Below, piece by piece: positions 1 to 7,349 of a stretch of 39,911 nt of DNA. The translations under genes and the position numbers were made by a program. The stretch's first letter is position 1; every line of letters starts with the position of its first letter. The notes under the pieces are model-generated. The model did no database searches and had not been told where the DNA came from. It saw only the letters and a program-made list of their open reading frames with translations. Source of the DNA: Streptomyces phaeoluteigriseus (GTDB lineage: Bacteria; Actinomycetota; Actinomycetes; Streptomycetales; Streptomycetaceae); the NCBI RefSeq assembly GCF_001896135.2, contig NZ_MPOH02000002.1, forward strand, positions 187,746-227,656. Reading direction: 5' to 3'.

Positions 1-33
1 CCACCGCCCACCGACACGAGGGGGAACCGCCGC

Positions 34-729
34 GTGTGCGCACACGTACTGGTCGCCGAGGACGACGCGATGCAGGCCGAACTCATCCGCCGCTCCCTGC
101 TCGCCGAGGGCCACACCGCCACCGTCGTGCACGACGGCTCGGCCGCGCTGGACGCGGTGCGCCGCGACCGGCCGGACCTCGTCGTGCTGGACCTCATGCT
201 GCCGGTCATCGACGGCTTCGGGGTGTGCCGGGTGCTCCGCCGGGACGACGACATCCCCGTCCTGATGCTGACCGCCCGTGCCGCGGAGGACGACGTGCTG
301 CTCGGCCTGGAACTGGGCGCCGACGACTACATGACCAAGCCGTACAGTCCGCGCGAGCTGATGGCCCGCATCCGCACCGTCCTGCGGCGCAGCGGAACCG
401 CCGCCGGCCGGCGGGAGGACCCGGTCGTACGGGCCGCCGGCATCGCCGTCGACCCTGCACGGCACGAGGTGCGGTGCGACGGGGAGCCGGTGGACTGCAC
501 GCCCGCCGAGTTCCAGATCCTGCTCGCCCTCGCCGGTGAGCCCGAACGGGTCTTCTCCCGGCGGCAGTTGCTCCAGTACACCCGCGGCTACGACCGCGCC
601 TCCACCGAACGGGCCGTCGACGTCCACATCATGAACCTGCGTCGCAAGATCGAGGCGGACCCGCGCCGTCCCGCCCGGCTGCTGACCGTCTTCGGCGTCG
701 GCTACAAACTCGGCGGCACCCGCCCGTGA
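34..729 (+). CDS. OmpR/PhoB-family response regulator
   Basis: Two-component response regulator, 231 aa, cytoplasmic and DNA-binding. The receiver domain covers about residues 4-118. Visible landmarks are the acidic pair D10-D11, the phospho-acceptor D53 in VVLDLMLP, T80 in MLTARA and K102 in YMTKPYSP. A winged-helix output domain follows at about 130-228, with the typical end VFGVGYKLGG. The start is the GTG at 34, preceded by the purine-rich ribosome site GAGGGGGAA. The stop overlaps the GTG of the kinase gene (GTGA), so the two genes are translationally coupled and this is its cognate regulator. Target genes cannot be told from the window. The family and the pairing are secure; the sensed signal is unknown. 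Confidence 0.95.
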   Translation: MCAHVLVAEDDAMQAELIRRSLLAEGHTATVVHDGSAALDAVRRDRPDLVVLDLMLPVIDGFGVCRVLRRDDDIPVLMLTARAAEDDVLLGLELGADDYMTKPYSPRELMARIRTVLRRSGTAAGRREDPVVRAAGIAVDPARHEVRCDGEPVDCTPAEFQILLALAGEPERVFSRRQLLQYTRGYDRASTERAVDVHIMNLRRKIEADPRRPARLLTVFGVGYKLGGTRP

Positions 730-2589
730 AACGCCCCCGCCCCCGGCCCCGCCCCCACACCCGCATACCGCTGCGCAAACGCCTCCTCGTCCGGCTCCTC
801 ATCGCGTCCGTCCTGATCGCCGTCTGCTCCGTGGCCGCGACGGCCTGGCTGGCGGTGACCACCACCACCCGCGCCCTGCGGGAGGAACAGGGCCAGGCCC
901 TCGCCGACGACATGGACATCCTCGCCCGGCTCAGCGGCTACGCCGCCACCCACCCCGACTGGAGCGGCGTACCGGCCACCGTCCGCGCCCTGTCCGCGCA
1001 GACGGCCGGCGTATCGCCCTGACCAGCGCCGACCGCACCCTCATCGCCGACTCCGCACCCCGCGGCACCTCCCTGCCGCCGCGCGCCGCCGCCACCGTCG
1101 ACCCGCTGCGCACCGACACCTCCAGCGAACCAGGCGCCCAGCTCAGCGGCACGGACCCGCGCGTGGTCGGCCCCTACCGGCTCACGGCCGGTGAACGGGC
1201 CCGGCTCGACACGCTGGCCCGCAAACGGCAGAGCTGCTTCCTGCGCCACGGCATCGACACGACCGTCTCCCGTACGCCCAGCGGCCGCCCGGTCCTCCAC
1301 CCCACGGACGACGCCGTCGAGGGCGGCTACGTCCCCGAGCCGTGCGCCGACGGGCTGCTCAACACCGCGATGCCCACGGAGGAGAAGGCGCTGGCCGCAC
1401 TCCAGAAGCTGGCCCGCGGCTGCCTGACCGGTGCGGGGCTGGACCCCGCGACGCCCCTTGCCCTCGGCGGCGTCGTCGGCCTCGGCGGCGCGGACCTGCG
1501 CTCCCCGACGCCGTCACCCGGCTTCCTCCTCAAGGGGGACGGCGCGACGACGCGCGCCGCGCAGCGCTGCCTGGACGACGCCCGCCGCGCCCAGCTCGAC
1601 CCGTACGTCGCCCCCGTCGCGGAACTCTTCCTCGGCGGCGGGAACAACGGCGCCGCACCCCGCTGGGACATGTCCTCCGCCAACAAGGCGAAGGTCGTCG
1701 GCGCGGCCGGACTCGTGCTCGCCGTCACCGTCGCCGTGACCGCCGTCGTCGCCACCCGCCTCGTACGGCCGCTGCGCGCGCTCACCGAGGCCGCCCAGCA
1801 GCCACCCGAGCTGCACGCGCGCGTGCCCGTCACCACCCGCGACGAGACGGGCATCCTCGCGGAGGCCTTCAACGACCTGGCCGAGCGCCGCGAACGCCTC
1901 GAAGCCCAGCGCAAGGCCCTGGTCAGCGATGTCGCCCACGAACTGCGCAGCCCTCTCACCAACATCCGGGGCTGGCTGGAGGTGACCCGCGACGGCCTCG
2001 TCGAACCGGACCCCGCACTGCTCGCCGCCCTGCACGAGGAGGCCCTCGTCCTGCAACGGGTCATCGACGACCTGCGCGACCTCGCCGACGCCGACGCCGG
2101 CACCCTGCGCCTGCACCGCGAGGAGGTCCCCGCCGACGACCTCCTCGCCCAGGTCGCCGCCGCCCACCGCGTCGCCGCCGACACCGCGGGCGTCACCCTG
2201 CGCACCGGCACCCACGGGAGCCCCTGGCTGGACGCCGATCCGGTGCGGCTGCGCCAAGCGCTCGGCAACCTCGTCACCAACGCCGTACGCCACACCCCGT
2301 CGGGCGGCACGGTCACGCTGTCCGCGCGCGAGGACGGCGAACAGGTGGTGCTGGAGGTCGCCGACACCGGCACCGGCATCGCGGCCGAGGATCTGCCGCA
2401 GGTGTTCGAGAGGTTCTGGCGCGCCGAGAAGTCGCGCAGCCGCCGCACCGGCGGCAGCGGCCTCGGCCTGTCGATCGTCCGCCACCTGACGGCCGCGCAC
2501 GGCGGCACCGCACAGGCGGCGAGCACTCCGGGCACGGGGAGCGTGTTCACCCTGAGGCTGCCGCCGCGCGGACCCCGCGGGACGGCTGA
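726..2589 (+). pseudogene. HAMP-type sensor histidine kinase, frameshifted
   Basis: Membrane sensor kinase paired with the upstream response regulator. An N-terminal membrane segment lies at about residues 20-42, followed by an extracytoplasmic part, a second membrane segment (about 1690-1760), HAMP, and a HisKA domain with the H-box DVAHELRSPL. The ATPase domain shows an N-box (LGNLVTNAVRHTP), a G1 box (DTGTGIAAEDL) and a G2 box (GGSGLGLSIV). The frame from GTG 726 closes at 1020-1022, but all downstream domains lie in the next frame. Adding one base in the G/C tract at 1001-1010 joins them perfectly (...SAQTGRRIALTSADRT). No stop follows the ATPase domain in its own frame. One missing C at 2573-2576 would give an end at TGA 2587-2589. 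This is either a decayed gene or a consensus error, and I favour the latter. Confidence 0.85.
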
Positions 2590-2614
2590 GTCGGGAGTGG
2601 CGTCCGGAGGGGCT

Positions 2615-2639
2615 GATTTCGTCCCGGTCGTGCGGGTAC
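2615..2639 (+). promoter_or_regulatory. SigB-type promoter candidate for DUF6098 gene
   Basis: GATT (2615-2618), a 15-base spacer, then GGGTAC (2634-2639). This fits the form GNNT-N14-16-GGGTAY used by Streptomyces SigB-family sigma factors. It lies between the expected end of the kinase gene and the DUF6098 start, about 54 bases before the ATG. It is predicted by pattern only. Confidence 0.5.
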
Positions 2640-2692
2640 CCCGCTGTCCTGACGGCGCGGGCCGTCCTGACGGCGGAGAGGGAGGTCATGCC

Positions 2693-3143
2693 ATGAGTTC
2701 GTCCGACGACCTGCCGGTCGCGCGCTCCCTGGCCGAACTGGCCGACCTGGTCATACGGCGGCGGGGACTGTTCGTCCGTTGGTCCCGCGGGCCGGGGACC
2801 GACCTCGGGGCGGTGGCGTCCAGCATCGACGACCTCACCGGCATCCGGATGAGCGGCCTGTCCGCCAACCCCCTCGACGTCGAGGACTGGTGGGAGGACC
2901 GCTCCCGCACCCTGTGGGTAGCCCGGCGCCTGTACGACTACGCGCACCTGCCGCACGAGAAGGGCCGAGGCGTGCGCCCCTGGGTCCTCGCGGGACGCGA
3001 GACGGGCCGGGGCCCCGACAACGAGCCGCTCGTGACCGACGTACGTCCACTGTGCTGGATCGACGGCTCGGTGATCGAGGCGGCGCGCGACGAGGTGGCG
3101 CGGCAGGAGGCGCAGTGGGGTCCGCTACGACGACGGCCGGTGA
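2693..3143 (+). CDS. DUF6098 family protein (stop codon displaced)
   Basis: Protein of unknown function resembling the actinobacterial DUF6098 family, about 150 aa. It contains the stretches ADLVIRRRGLFVRWSRGP, DDLTGIRMSGLSANPL, WVARRLYDYAHLP and RPWVLAGRETGRGPDNEPL. The start ATG at 2693 has a strong ribosome site (GAGAGGGAGG). As sequenced, the frame runs on to 3502, right through the antisense whiB-like gene. Third-position G/C falls after about 3165, so that tail is not coding. One extra base near 3111-3140 would hide a natural stop at 3141-3143, and another possible stop is at 3196-3198. It is in the same frame as the kinase upstream, but its own promoter and ribosome site argue against a real fusion. 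The function is unknown. The family call is fairly firm; the 3' end is uncertain. Confidence 0.75.
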
Positions 3144-3169
3144 AGCACCGGCCCGTCCGTCCGCGCGGC

Positions 3170-3424
3170 TCACGAACTGCGCTGTCGTGCCCTGCTGATA
3201 CGCCGCTTGAGGGCTCGCCGTTCGGTCTCGCTCGTGCCGCCCCAGACGCCGAGGCTCTGATCGGTCTCCAGCGCCCACTCCAGGCACTGCGCCCGGACCG
3301 GGCAACCTCCGCAGACCGCCTTTGCCTGCTCGGTCTGCAGAAGTGCCGGACCCGAGGTGCCGATCGGGAAGAACAGTTCCGGGTCCTCTTGGCGGCACGC
3401 GGCGCGCTGTCGCCAGTCGTCCAT
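3170..3424 (-). CDS. WhiB-like Fe-S transcription regulator
   Basis: WhiB family protein of about 84 aa that would bind a [4Fe-4S] cluster and act as a transcription regulator, usually by contacting a sigma factor. Counted from the ATG, the four cysteines are at about residues 10, 38, 41 and 47 (AACRQEDPELFF, VCGGCPVRAQC). The GVWGG turn is followed by a basic end (RRALKRRISRARQRSS). The pattern is closest to the WhiB1/WblE clade. A GTG nine bases upstream is also in frame, but it sits inside the ribosome site AGGTGA, so the ATG at 3424 is preferred. It is the only gene on this strand between the DUF6098 gene and the lysG-type gene, so it is probably monocistronic. Target genes are not visible here. 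Confidence 0.9.
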   Translation of the reverse strand: MDDWRQRAACRQEDPELFFPIGTSGPALLQTEQAKAVCGGCPVRAQCLEWALETDQSLGVWGGTSETERRALKRRISRARQRSS

Positions 3425-3554
3425 CGAAGTCACCTGCGATCGAAGTCGTTGCGGTTCCGGATGAGTTTTCTCGTGATCGGGTCACCGACGGGGGCGAAGT
3501 GAAACCGCCGCCGGGCAACCCGGTGCGGCCCCGACGGCCCGGAATGCCGGTTCG

Positions 3555-4454
3555 TCAGCTCCGCAGCGTCTCCGCCGCCGTCGCCGCCACGGCGCTCGCG
3601 ACGGCCGCCAGGGCGGGGGAGTCGAGCTTCCACTGCTGCCAGAACAGGGGGACGTCCAGGGCGCGTTCCGGCACGAGCGAGACCAGGCGCCCGTCCGTCA
3701 GCAGCTCCGCGGCCTGTGCCTCCGGCACCATGCCCCAGCCGAGCCCGGCCACCACCGCGTCGAGAAACCCCTCCGAGGTCGGCACGGCGTGTCGCAGCCT
3801 GCTCGCGCCGTCGGGGCCCCGCCGCAGGCGGCGTACGAACGCGTCCTGGAGGTCGTCGCGCCGGTCGAAGGTGATCACCGGCGCCCGGGCGAGACCCTCG
3901 CCCAGGGGCACGCCGTCGAGGAAGGCGGCGGCGAATCCCGGACTCGCCGCGGCGAAGTAGCGCATCGAGCCCAGCGACCTGACCGAGCAGCCGGTGACGG
4001 CGTCCGGCGAGGAGGTCACCGCGGCCATCACCAGTCCCTCCCGCAGCAGTTCCGCCGTCACCGTCTCGTCCTCCCGGTGCAGTTCGAAGCAGAACGGCGG
4101 CTCCCGCGGCACGCGCGTGAGGGCGGGCAGGAACCAGGTGGCCAGTGAGTCGGCGTTGACCGCCACCGTCACGCGCGTCGGCTCCCCGGCGCCGTTCATG
4201 CCCAGCTCCGACCGGGTGTCGCGCTCGAGCCGGGCCAGCTGCCGGGCGAACCGGACGACGATCTCCCCGGACTCGGTGGGGCGGACCGGCTTGGTGCGCA
4301 GCAGCAGCACCCGGCCCGTGCGCTGTTCCAGCGCCTTCACCCGCTGGCTGACCGCCGACGGCGTCACGTGCAGCGCCGCGGCCGCGGCGTCGAAGGTGCC
4401 CTCGTCGACCACGGCGAGGAGGGTGCGGACCTGGTCGAGGGGGAGGTCTGTCAT
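3555..4454 (-). CDS. lysG: LysR-family regulator, LysG/ArgP type
   Basis: LysR-type transcription regulator of 299 aa. The N-terminal helix-turn-helix covers about residues 4-62 (TFDAAAAALHVTPSAVSQRV). The effector domain covers about 90-290. It is divergent from a LysE-family exporter with only about 70 bases between the starts. This is the classic lysG-lysE (argP-argO) arrangement, in which the regulator senses basic amino acids and activates the exporter. The ATG at 4454 starts the sequence MTDLPLDQVRTLLAVVDEG. No strong ribosome site is seen, so the message may be leaderless. An operator-like dyad lies just upstream at 4463-4486. The identity of the effector (lysine, arginine or another) is inferred from the family. 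Confidence 0.9.
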   Translation of the reverse strand: MTDLPLDQVRTLLAVVDEGTFDAAAAALHVTPSAVSQRVKALEQRTGRVLLLRTKPVRPTESGEIVVRFARQLARLERDTRSELGMNGAGEPTRVTVAVNADSLATWFLPALTRVPREPPFCFELHREDETVTAELLREGLVMAAVTSSPDAVTGCSVRSLGSMRYFAAASPGFAAAFLDGVPLGEGLARAPVITFDRRDDLQDAFVRRLRRGPDGASRLRHAVPTSEGFLDAVVAGLGWGMVPEAQAAELLTDGRLVSLVPERALDVPLFWQQWKLDSPALAAVASAVAATAAETLRS

Positions 4455-4462
4455 CACGAAGG

Positions 4463-4486
4463 CTAATGATACGTAAGAATCTTTAG
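4463..4486. promoter_or_regulatory. Operator-like dyad between lysG and lysE
   Basis: A 24-bp AT-rich interrupted palindrome in a GC-rich setting. Both ends are CTAA/TTAG. The two halves share CTAA-GAT-C-TA-G-ATC-TTAG with single mismatched bases between the blocks. It sits 9 bases from the regulator start and 38 bases from the exporter start. A LysR-type operator controlling both genes is the natural reading; it is inferred, not shown. Confidence 0.6.
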
Positions 4487-4523
4487 CTGGACCCATGGTT
4501 GTCCGCTCCCTAGCGTGGACACC

Positions 4524-5141
4524 ATGTCCACCACCTCCCTCGCCGCCGCGGCGGCCGGCTTCGGCACCGGTCTGTCCCTCATCGTCGCCATCGGCGCCCA
4601 GAACGCCTTCGTCCTGCGCCAGGGCATCCGCCGGGACGCCGTGCTCGCCGTCGTCGCGATCTGCGCCCTGTCCGACGCCCTCCTCATCACGCTCGGCGTG
4701 GCCGGGGTGGGAGCGCTGGTGGTGGCCTGGCCGGACGCCCTGACCGCCGTCGCCTGGCTCGGCGGCGCCTTCCTGCTCTGCTACGGCGTCCTCGCCGCCC
4801 GGCGGGTGTTCAAGCCGGGTGGCGCCCTGGAGGCGACGGGCGAGGCCGGCGGCTCCCGGCGGCGCGCGGTCCTCACCTGCCTCGCCATGACCTGGCTCAA
4901 CCCGCACGTCTACCTCGACACGGTCTTCCTGCTCGGCACCGTCGCGGCCGATCGCGGCCCGATGCGCTGGACCTTCGGCCTCGGGGCGGCGGCGGCCAGC
5001 CTGTGCTGGTTCGCCGCGCTGGGCTTCGGGGCCCGGCTGCTCGGCCGCTTCCTGACCCGGCCCGGTGCCTGGCGCGTCCTGGACGGACTCGTCGCCGCCA
5101 CCATGATCACCCTCGGCGTCACCCTGATCGCGGGAGCGTGA
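4524..5141 (+). CDS. lysE: LysE/ArgO-family amino acid exporter
   Basis: Integral membrane exporter of the LysE superfamily, 205 aa, about six membrane segments. The family signature near the N-terminus is GLSLIVAIGAQNAFVLRQGI. A second conserved part is LTCLAMTWLNPHVYLDTVFL. Known members export lysine, arginine or related basic amino acids, driven by the proton gradient. The ATG at 4524 is chosen by similarity of the N-terminus; a GTG at 4515 is also in frame. Neither has a clear ribosome site. It is divergent from the LysR-type regulator, which supports induction by intracellular basic amino acid. A 90-base gap separates it from the MFS gene. Confidence 0.9.
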   Translation: MSTTSLAAAAAGFGTGLSLIVAIGAQNAFVLRQGIRRDAVLAVVAICALSDALLITLGVAGVGALVVAWPDALTAVAWLGGAFLLCYGVLAARRVFKPGGALEATGEAGGSRRRAVLTCLAMTWLNPHVYLDTVFLLGTVAADRGPMRWTFGLGAAAASLCWFAALGFGARLLGRFLTRPGAWRVLDGLVAATMITLGVTLIAGA

Positions 5142-5231
5142 CCGCGGGAGGCCGGCCGCCCGCGCGGACACGGTCGGAGCTGCCATAGTGACCCCCGGAC
5201 GAGAAAGATGTAGCGAGCAACCAGGAAGTCC

Positions 5232-6557
5232 GTGGACACCAGCGAGAGCAGCGACGCACCCGAGACGAACGCCGAGGCGAAAGCAGAGGCCGGGTCCGGT
5301 CCCGGCCCGCGGGGCGAGGCCCGGCGGGGTCGGCGCCGCTGGGCGATGGACACCCGCCCGCTGCGCCGGCCCGCGTACCGCCGGCTGTGGTCCTCGACCA
5401 TCGTCACCGCCGTGGGCAGCCAGCTCACCGCCGTCGCCGTACCCAAGCAGATCTACGACATCACCGGCTCGTCCGCCTGGGTCGGCTACGCCGGCCTCGC
5501 CGGGCTGCTGCCCATGGTGGTGTTCGCGCTGTGGGGCGGTGCTGTCGCCGACACCATGGACCGGCGCGGACTGCTGCTGATCACCAACACCGGGATCGCC
5601 GTCACCTCCGTGCTGTTCTGGGTCCAGGCCGCCGCGGGACTCGACTCGGTCGCGGTGCTGATGGTGCTGCTCGCCACCCAGCAGGCGTTCTTCGGCCTCA
5701 ACGCGCCGGCCCGCACCGCGTCCATCGCCCGCCTCGTGCCGGCCGGTGAACTGGCCGCCGCCAACGCCCTCGGCTCGACCGTCATGCAGACCGGCCTGGT
5801 CGCGGGCCCGCTCCTCGCGGGTGCGCTGATACCCGTCATCGGCCTGCCCGAGCTGTACCTGCTCGACGCGCTAGCCCTGTGCGTGACGCTGTGGGCCGTC
5901 GCCCGCCTGCCCGCGCTGCCGCCGCTCGACGGCTCGGCCGCCCGGCGCGCGGGACTGAGCGACATCCTGGCGGGGTTCCGCTACATCGCACGGCACAAGG
6001 TACTGCTGCTGTCCTTCCTCGCCGACGTCATCGCGATGGTCCTCGGGATGCCCCGCGCCCTCTTCCCGCAACTGGCCGCCGAGACCTACGCGCCGTACGG
6101 GGAGGGTCTCGCGCTCGGTCTGCTCTTCGCGGCCATCCCCATCGGCGCGGTCCTCGGCGGGCTGTTCTCCGGCACGTTCTCGCGGGCCCGCCGGCACGGC
6201 TGGATGGTGATCGGCGCCGTCGTCGCCTGGGGTGCGGCGATCACCGGATTCGGACTGAGCGGCAGCCTCTGGCTCGCGGTGGTGTTCCTGGCCGCGGCGG
6301 GCGTCGCCGACATGGTCTCCATGGTCTTTCGCGGAGCCATCCTGCTGTCCGCGGCCACCGACGAGATGCGCGGCCGCATGCAGGGCGTCTTCACGGTCGT
6401 CGTGGCGGGCGGCCCGCGCCTGGCGGACGCACTCCACGGAACGGCGGGCGCGGCCTACGGCCCCCGCGCCGCGGTGACGGGGGGCGGCCTGCTGGTCGTC
6501 GCCGTGATGCTGGCTCTGGCGGCCGCGGTACCGGCTCTGCGGCGCTACCGCGTCTGA
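5232..6557 (+). CDS. MFS transporter
   Basis: Major facilitator superfamily permease of 441 aa. A hydrophilic Ala/Glu/Arg-rich tail covers about residues 1-45, followed by about 12 membrane segments from RRLWSSTIVTAVGSQLTAVA to the C-terminus. The loop motif ADTMDRRGLLL matches the conserved loop between helices 2 and 3. It resembles EntS-like and other drug/siderophore exporters of actinobacteria. The GTG at 5232 follows the ribosome site AGGAAG. The substrate cannot be deduced. It is convergent with the cyclic-nucleotide-binding gene, with 9 bases between the ends. Confidence 0.9.
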   Translation: MDTSESSDAPETNAEAKAEAGSGPGPRGEARRGRRRWAMDTRPLRRPAYRRLWSSTIVTAVGSQLTAVAVPKQIYDITGSSAWVGYAGLAGLLPMVVFALWGGAVADTMDRRGLLLITNTGIAVTSVLFWVQAAAGLDSVAVLMVLLATQQAFFGLNAPARTASIARLVPAGELAAANALGSTVMQTGLVAGPLLAGALIPVIGLPELYLLDALALCVTLWAVARLPALPPLDGSAARRAGLSDILAGFRYIARHKVLLLSFLADVIAMVLGMPRALFPQLAAETYAPYGEGLALGLLFAAIPIGAVLGGLFSGTFSRARRHGWMVIGAVVAWGAAITGFGLSGSLWLAVVFLAAAGVADMVSMVFRGAILLSAATDEMRGRMQGVFTVVVAGGPRLADALHGTAGAAYGPRAAVTGGGLLVVAVMLALAAAVPALRRYRV

Positions 6558-6566
6558 CCCGGCCGG

Positions 6567-7022
6567 TCACATGACCGACCGGCGGTGCATGCCGTACTGC
6601 TCCATCAGTTTGCCTCGGGTCGTCTCCAGGCGGTGGGCGAGGATCTCGGCCACGATCCGGACCAGGGAGAGACCGAGCGCCGGGTCCTCCTCGCACAGGT
6701 CGAGCACCGGCTGGGCCGCGAACTCGTAGGCGCGGACCGGGCTGAACGCCTCCGCGCCGAAGTCCCACTGGTACGGCGGGAACAGCCAGGACCAGCCGAG
6801 CAGGTCGCCGGCGCCGAGGCTGGCGACGGTGACCCGCTGCACGGACGTCACCCGCTGGTCGAGGGAGACCGCGCCGGAGCGGATGACCCAGAATCGGTCT
6901 GCCGTGCCGCCCGCCTCGAAGATGCGGGTGTCCTCCGGGAAGGACACCTCCCGGGCGAGGGTCATCAGATGCTGGCGTTGGGGCGGGGGGAGGGCGGTCA
7001 GCAGCTTTATCGCTTTGGTCAT
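6567..7022 (-). CDS. Cyclic nucleotide-binding domain protein without HTH
   Basis: A 151-aa protein made of one Crp/Fnr-type sensor barrel. It runs from REVSFPEDTRIFEAGGTADRF through FWVIRSGAVSLDQ and LGAGDLLGWSWL to a C-terminal helical part (EILAHRLETTRGKLMEQY). Full Crp/Fnr regulators have about 220 aa and a C-terminal helix-turn-helix; this one ends before it, so it is probably a ligand-sensing or partner protein rather than a DNA-binder. The ATG at 7022 has the upstream purine block GAGGAG. It is separated by 327 bases from the decarboxylase gene on the same strand. The function is unknown beyond the fold. Confidence 0.85.
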   Translation of the reverse strand: MTKAIKLLTALPPPQRQHLMTLAREVSFPEDTRIFEAGGTADRFWVIRSGAVSLDQRVTSVQRVTVASLGAGDLLGWSWLFPPYQWDFGAEAFSPVRAYEFAAQPVLDLCEEDPALGLSLVRIVAEILAHRLETTRGKLMEQYGMHRRSVM

Positions 7023-7151
7023 GGCGCGGGGCTCCTCGCCGGCGATGGTTCCGGGATCTTCCCTGGGGCTCGGTGCCCTAAGCCCATTTCAGCCGCTGCG
7101 GGCCCCGCGGGCACCTCGGCGGCGCGGGTTTTGTCCCGCGGGCATGGGAAA

Positions 7152-7183
7152 GCCCTGGCTGGACGGGGGAAACCAGCCAGGGC
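7152..7183 (-). terminator. Hairpin, probable terminator of decarboxylase unit
   Basis: Perfect 11-bp stem (GCCCTGGCTGG / CCAGCCAGGGC) around a 10-base loop, about 170 bases after the decarboxylase stop. There is no T-run, which is common for high-GC actinobacterial terminators. It could also be a leader structure of the next gene. Confidence 0.5.
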
Positions 7184-7276
7184 CGCCACATGCGGTATGC
7201 GGAGGAGTAGGCCTCGACTCCGCCACCACTGGATGAACCGTAAACCATTCTGGTGCCTTTCACCCCATCACAACCC

Positions 7277-7288
7277 GGTCACGTGACC
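7277..7288. promoter_or_regulatory. Perfect 12-bp palindrome GGTCACGTGACC
   Basis: A self-complementary 12-mer in the gap downstream of the decarboxylase gene. A near copy (GGTCACATGACC, 6565-6576) covers the stop codon of the neighbouring cyclic-nucleotide-binding gene. It could be a protein-binding site. No function can be assigned. Confidence 0.3.
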
Positions 7289-7349
7289 TGTTTCACTCCC
7301 GCCGCCCGTCCACCCGGATCCCGCTCGCCCGGATCCCGCTCGGCCAGAA

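Larger units (their letters stand above)
7023..7349. other. Intergenic region with hairpins and palindrome
   Basis: No gene is seen. It holds a small hairpin at 7123-7140 (6-bp arms CGCGGG/CCCGCG with a T-rich loop), a strong hairpin at 7152-7183 and a perfect 12-bp palindrome at 7277-7288. It follows the stop of the decarboxylase gene and precedes the cyclic-nucleotide-binding gene on the minus strand. Confidence 0.7.

Noticed and set aside
1163..3502. Kinase-DUF6098 fusion protein read as one gene
   Set aside because: DUF6098 has its own ribosome site and promoter candidate, and the frame continues into the antisense strand of the whiB-like gene. Lost stops explain it better.
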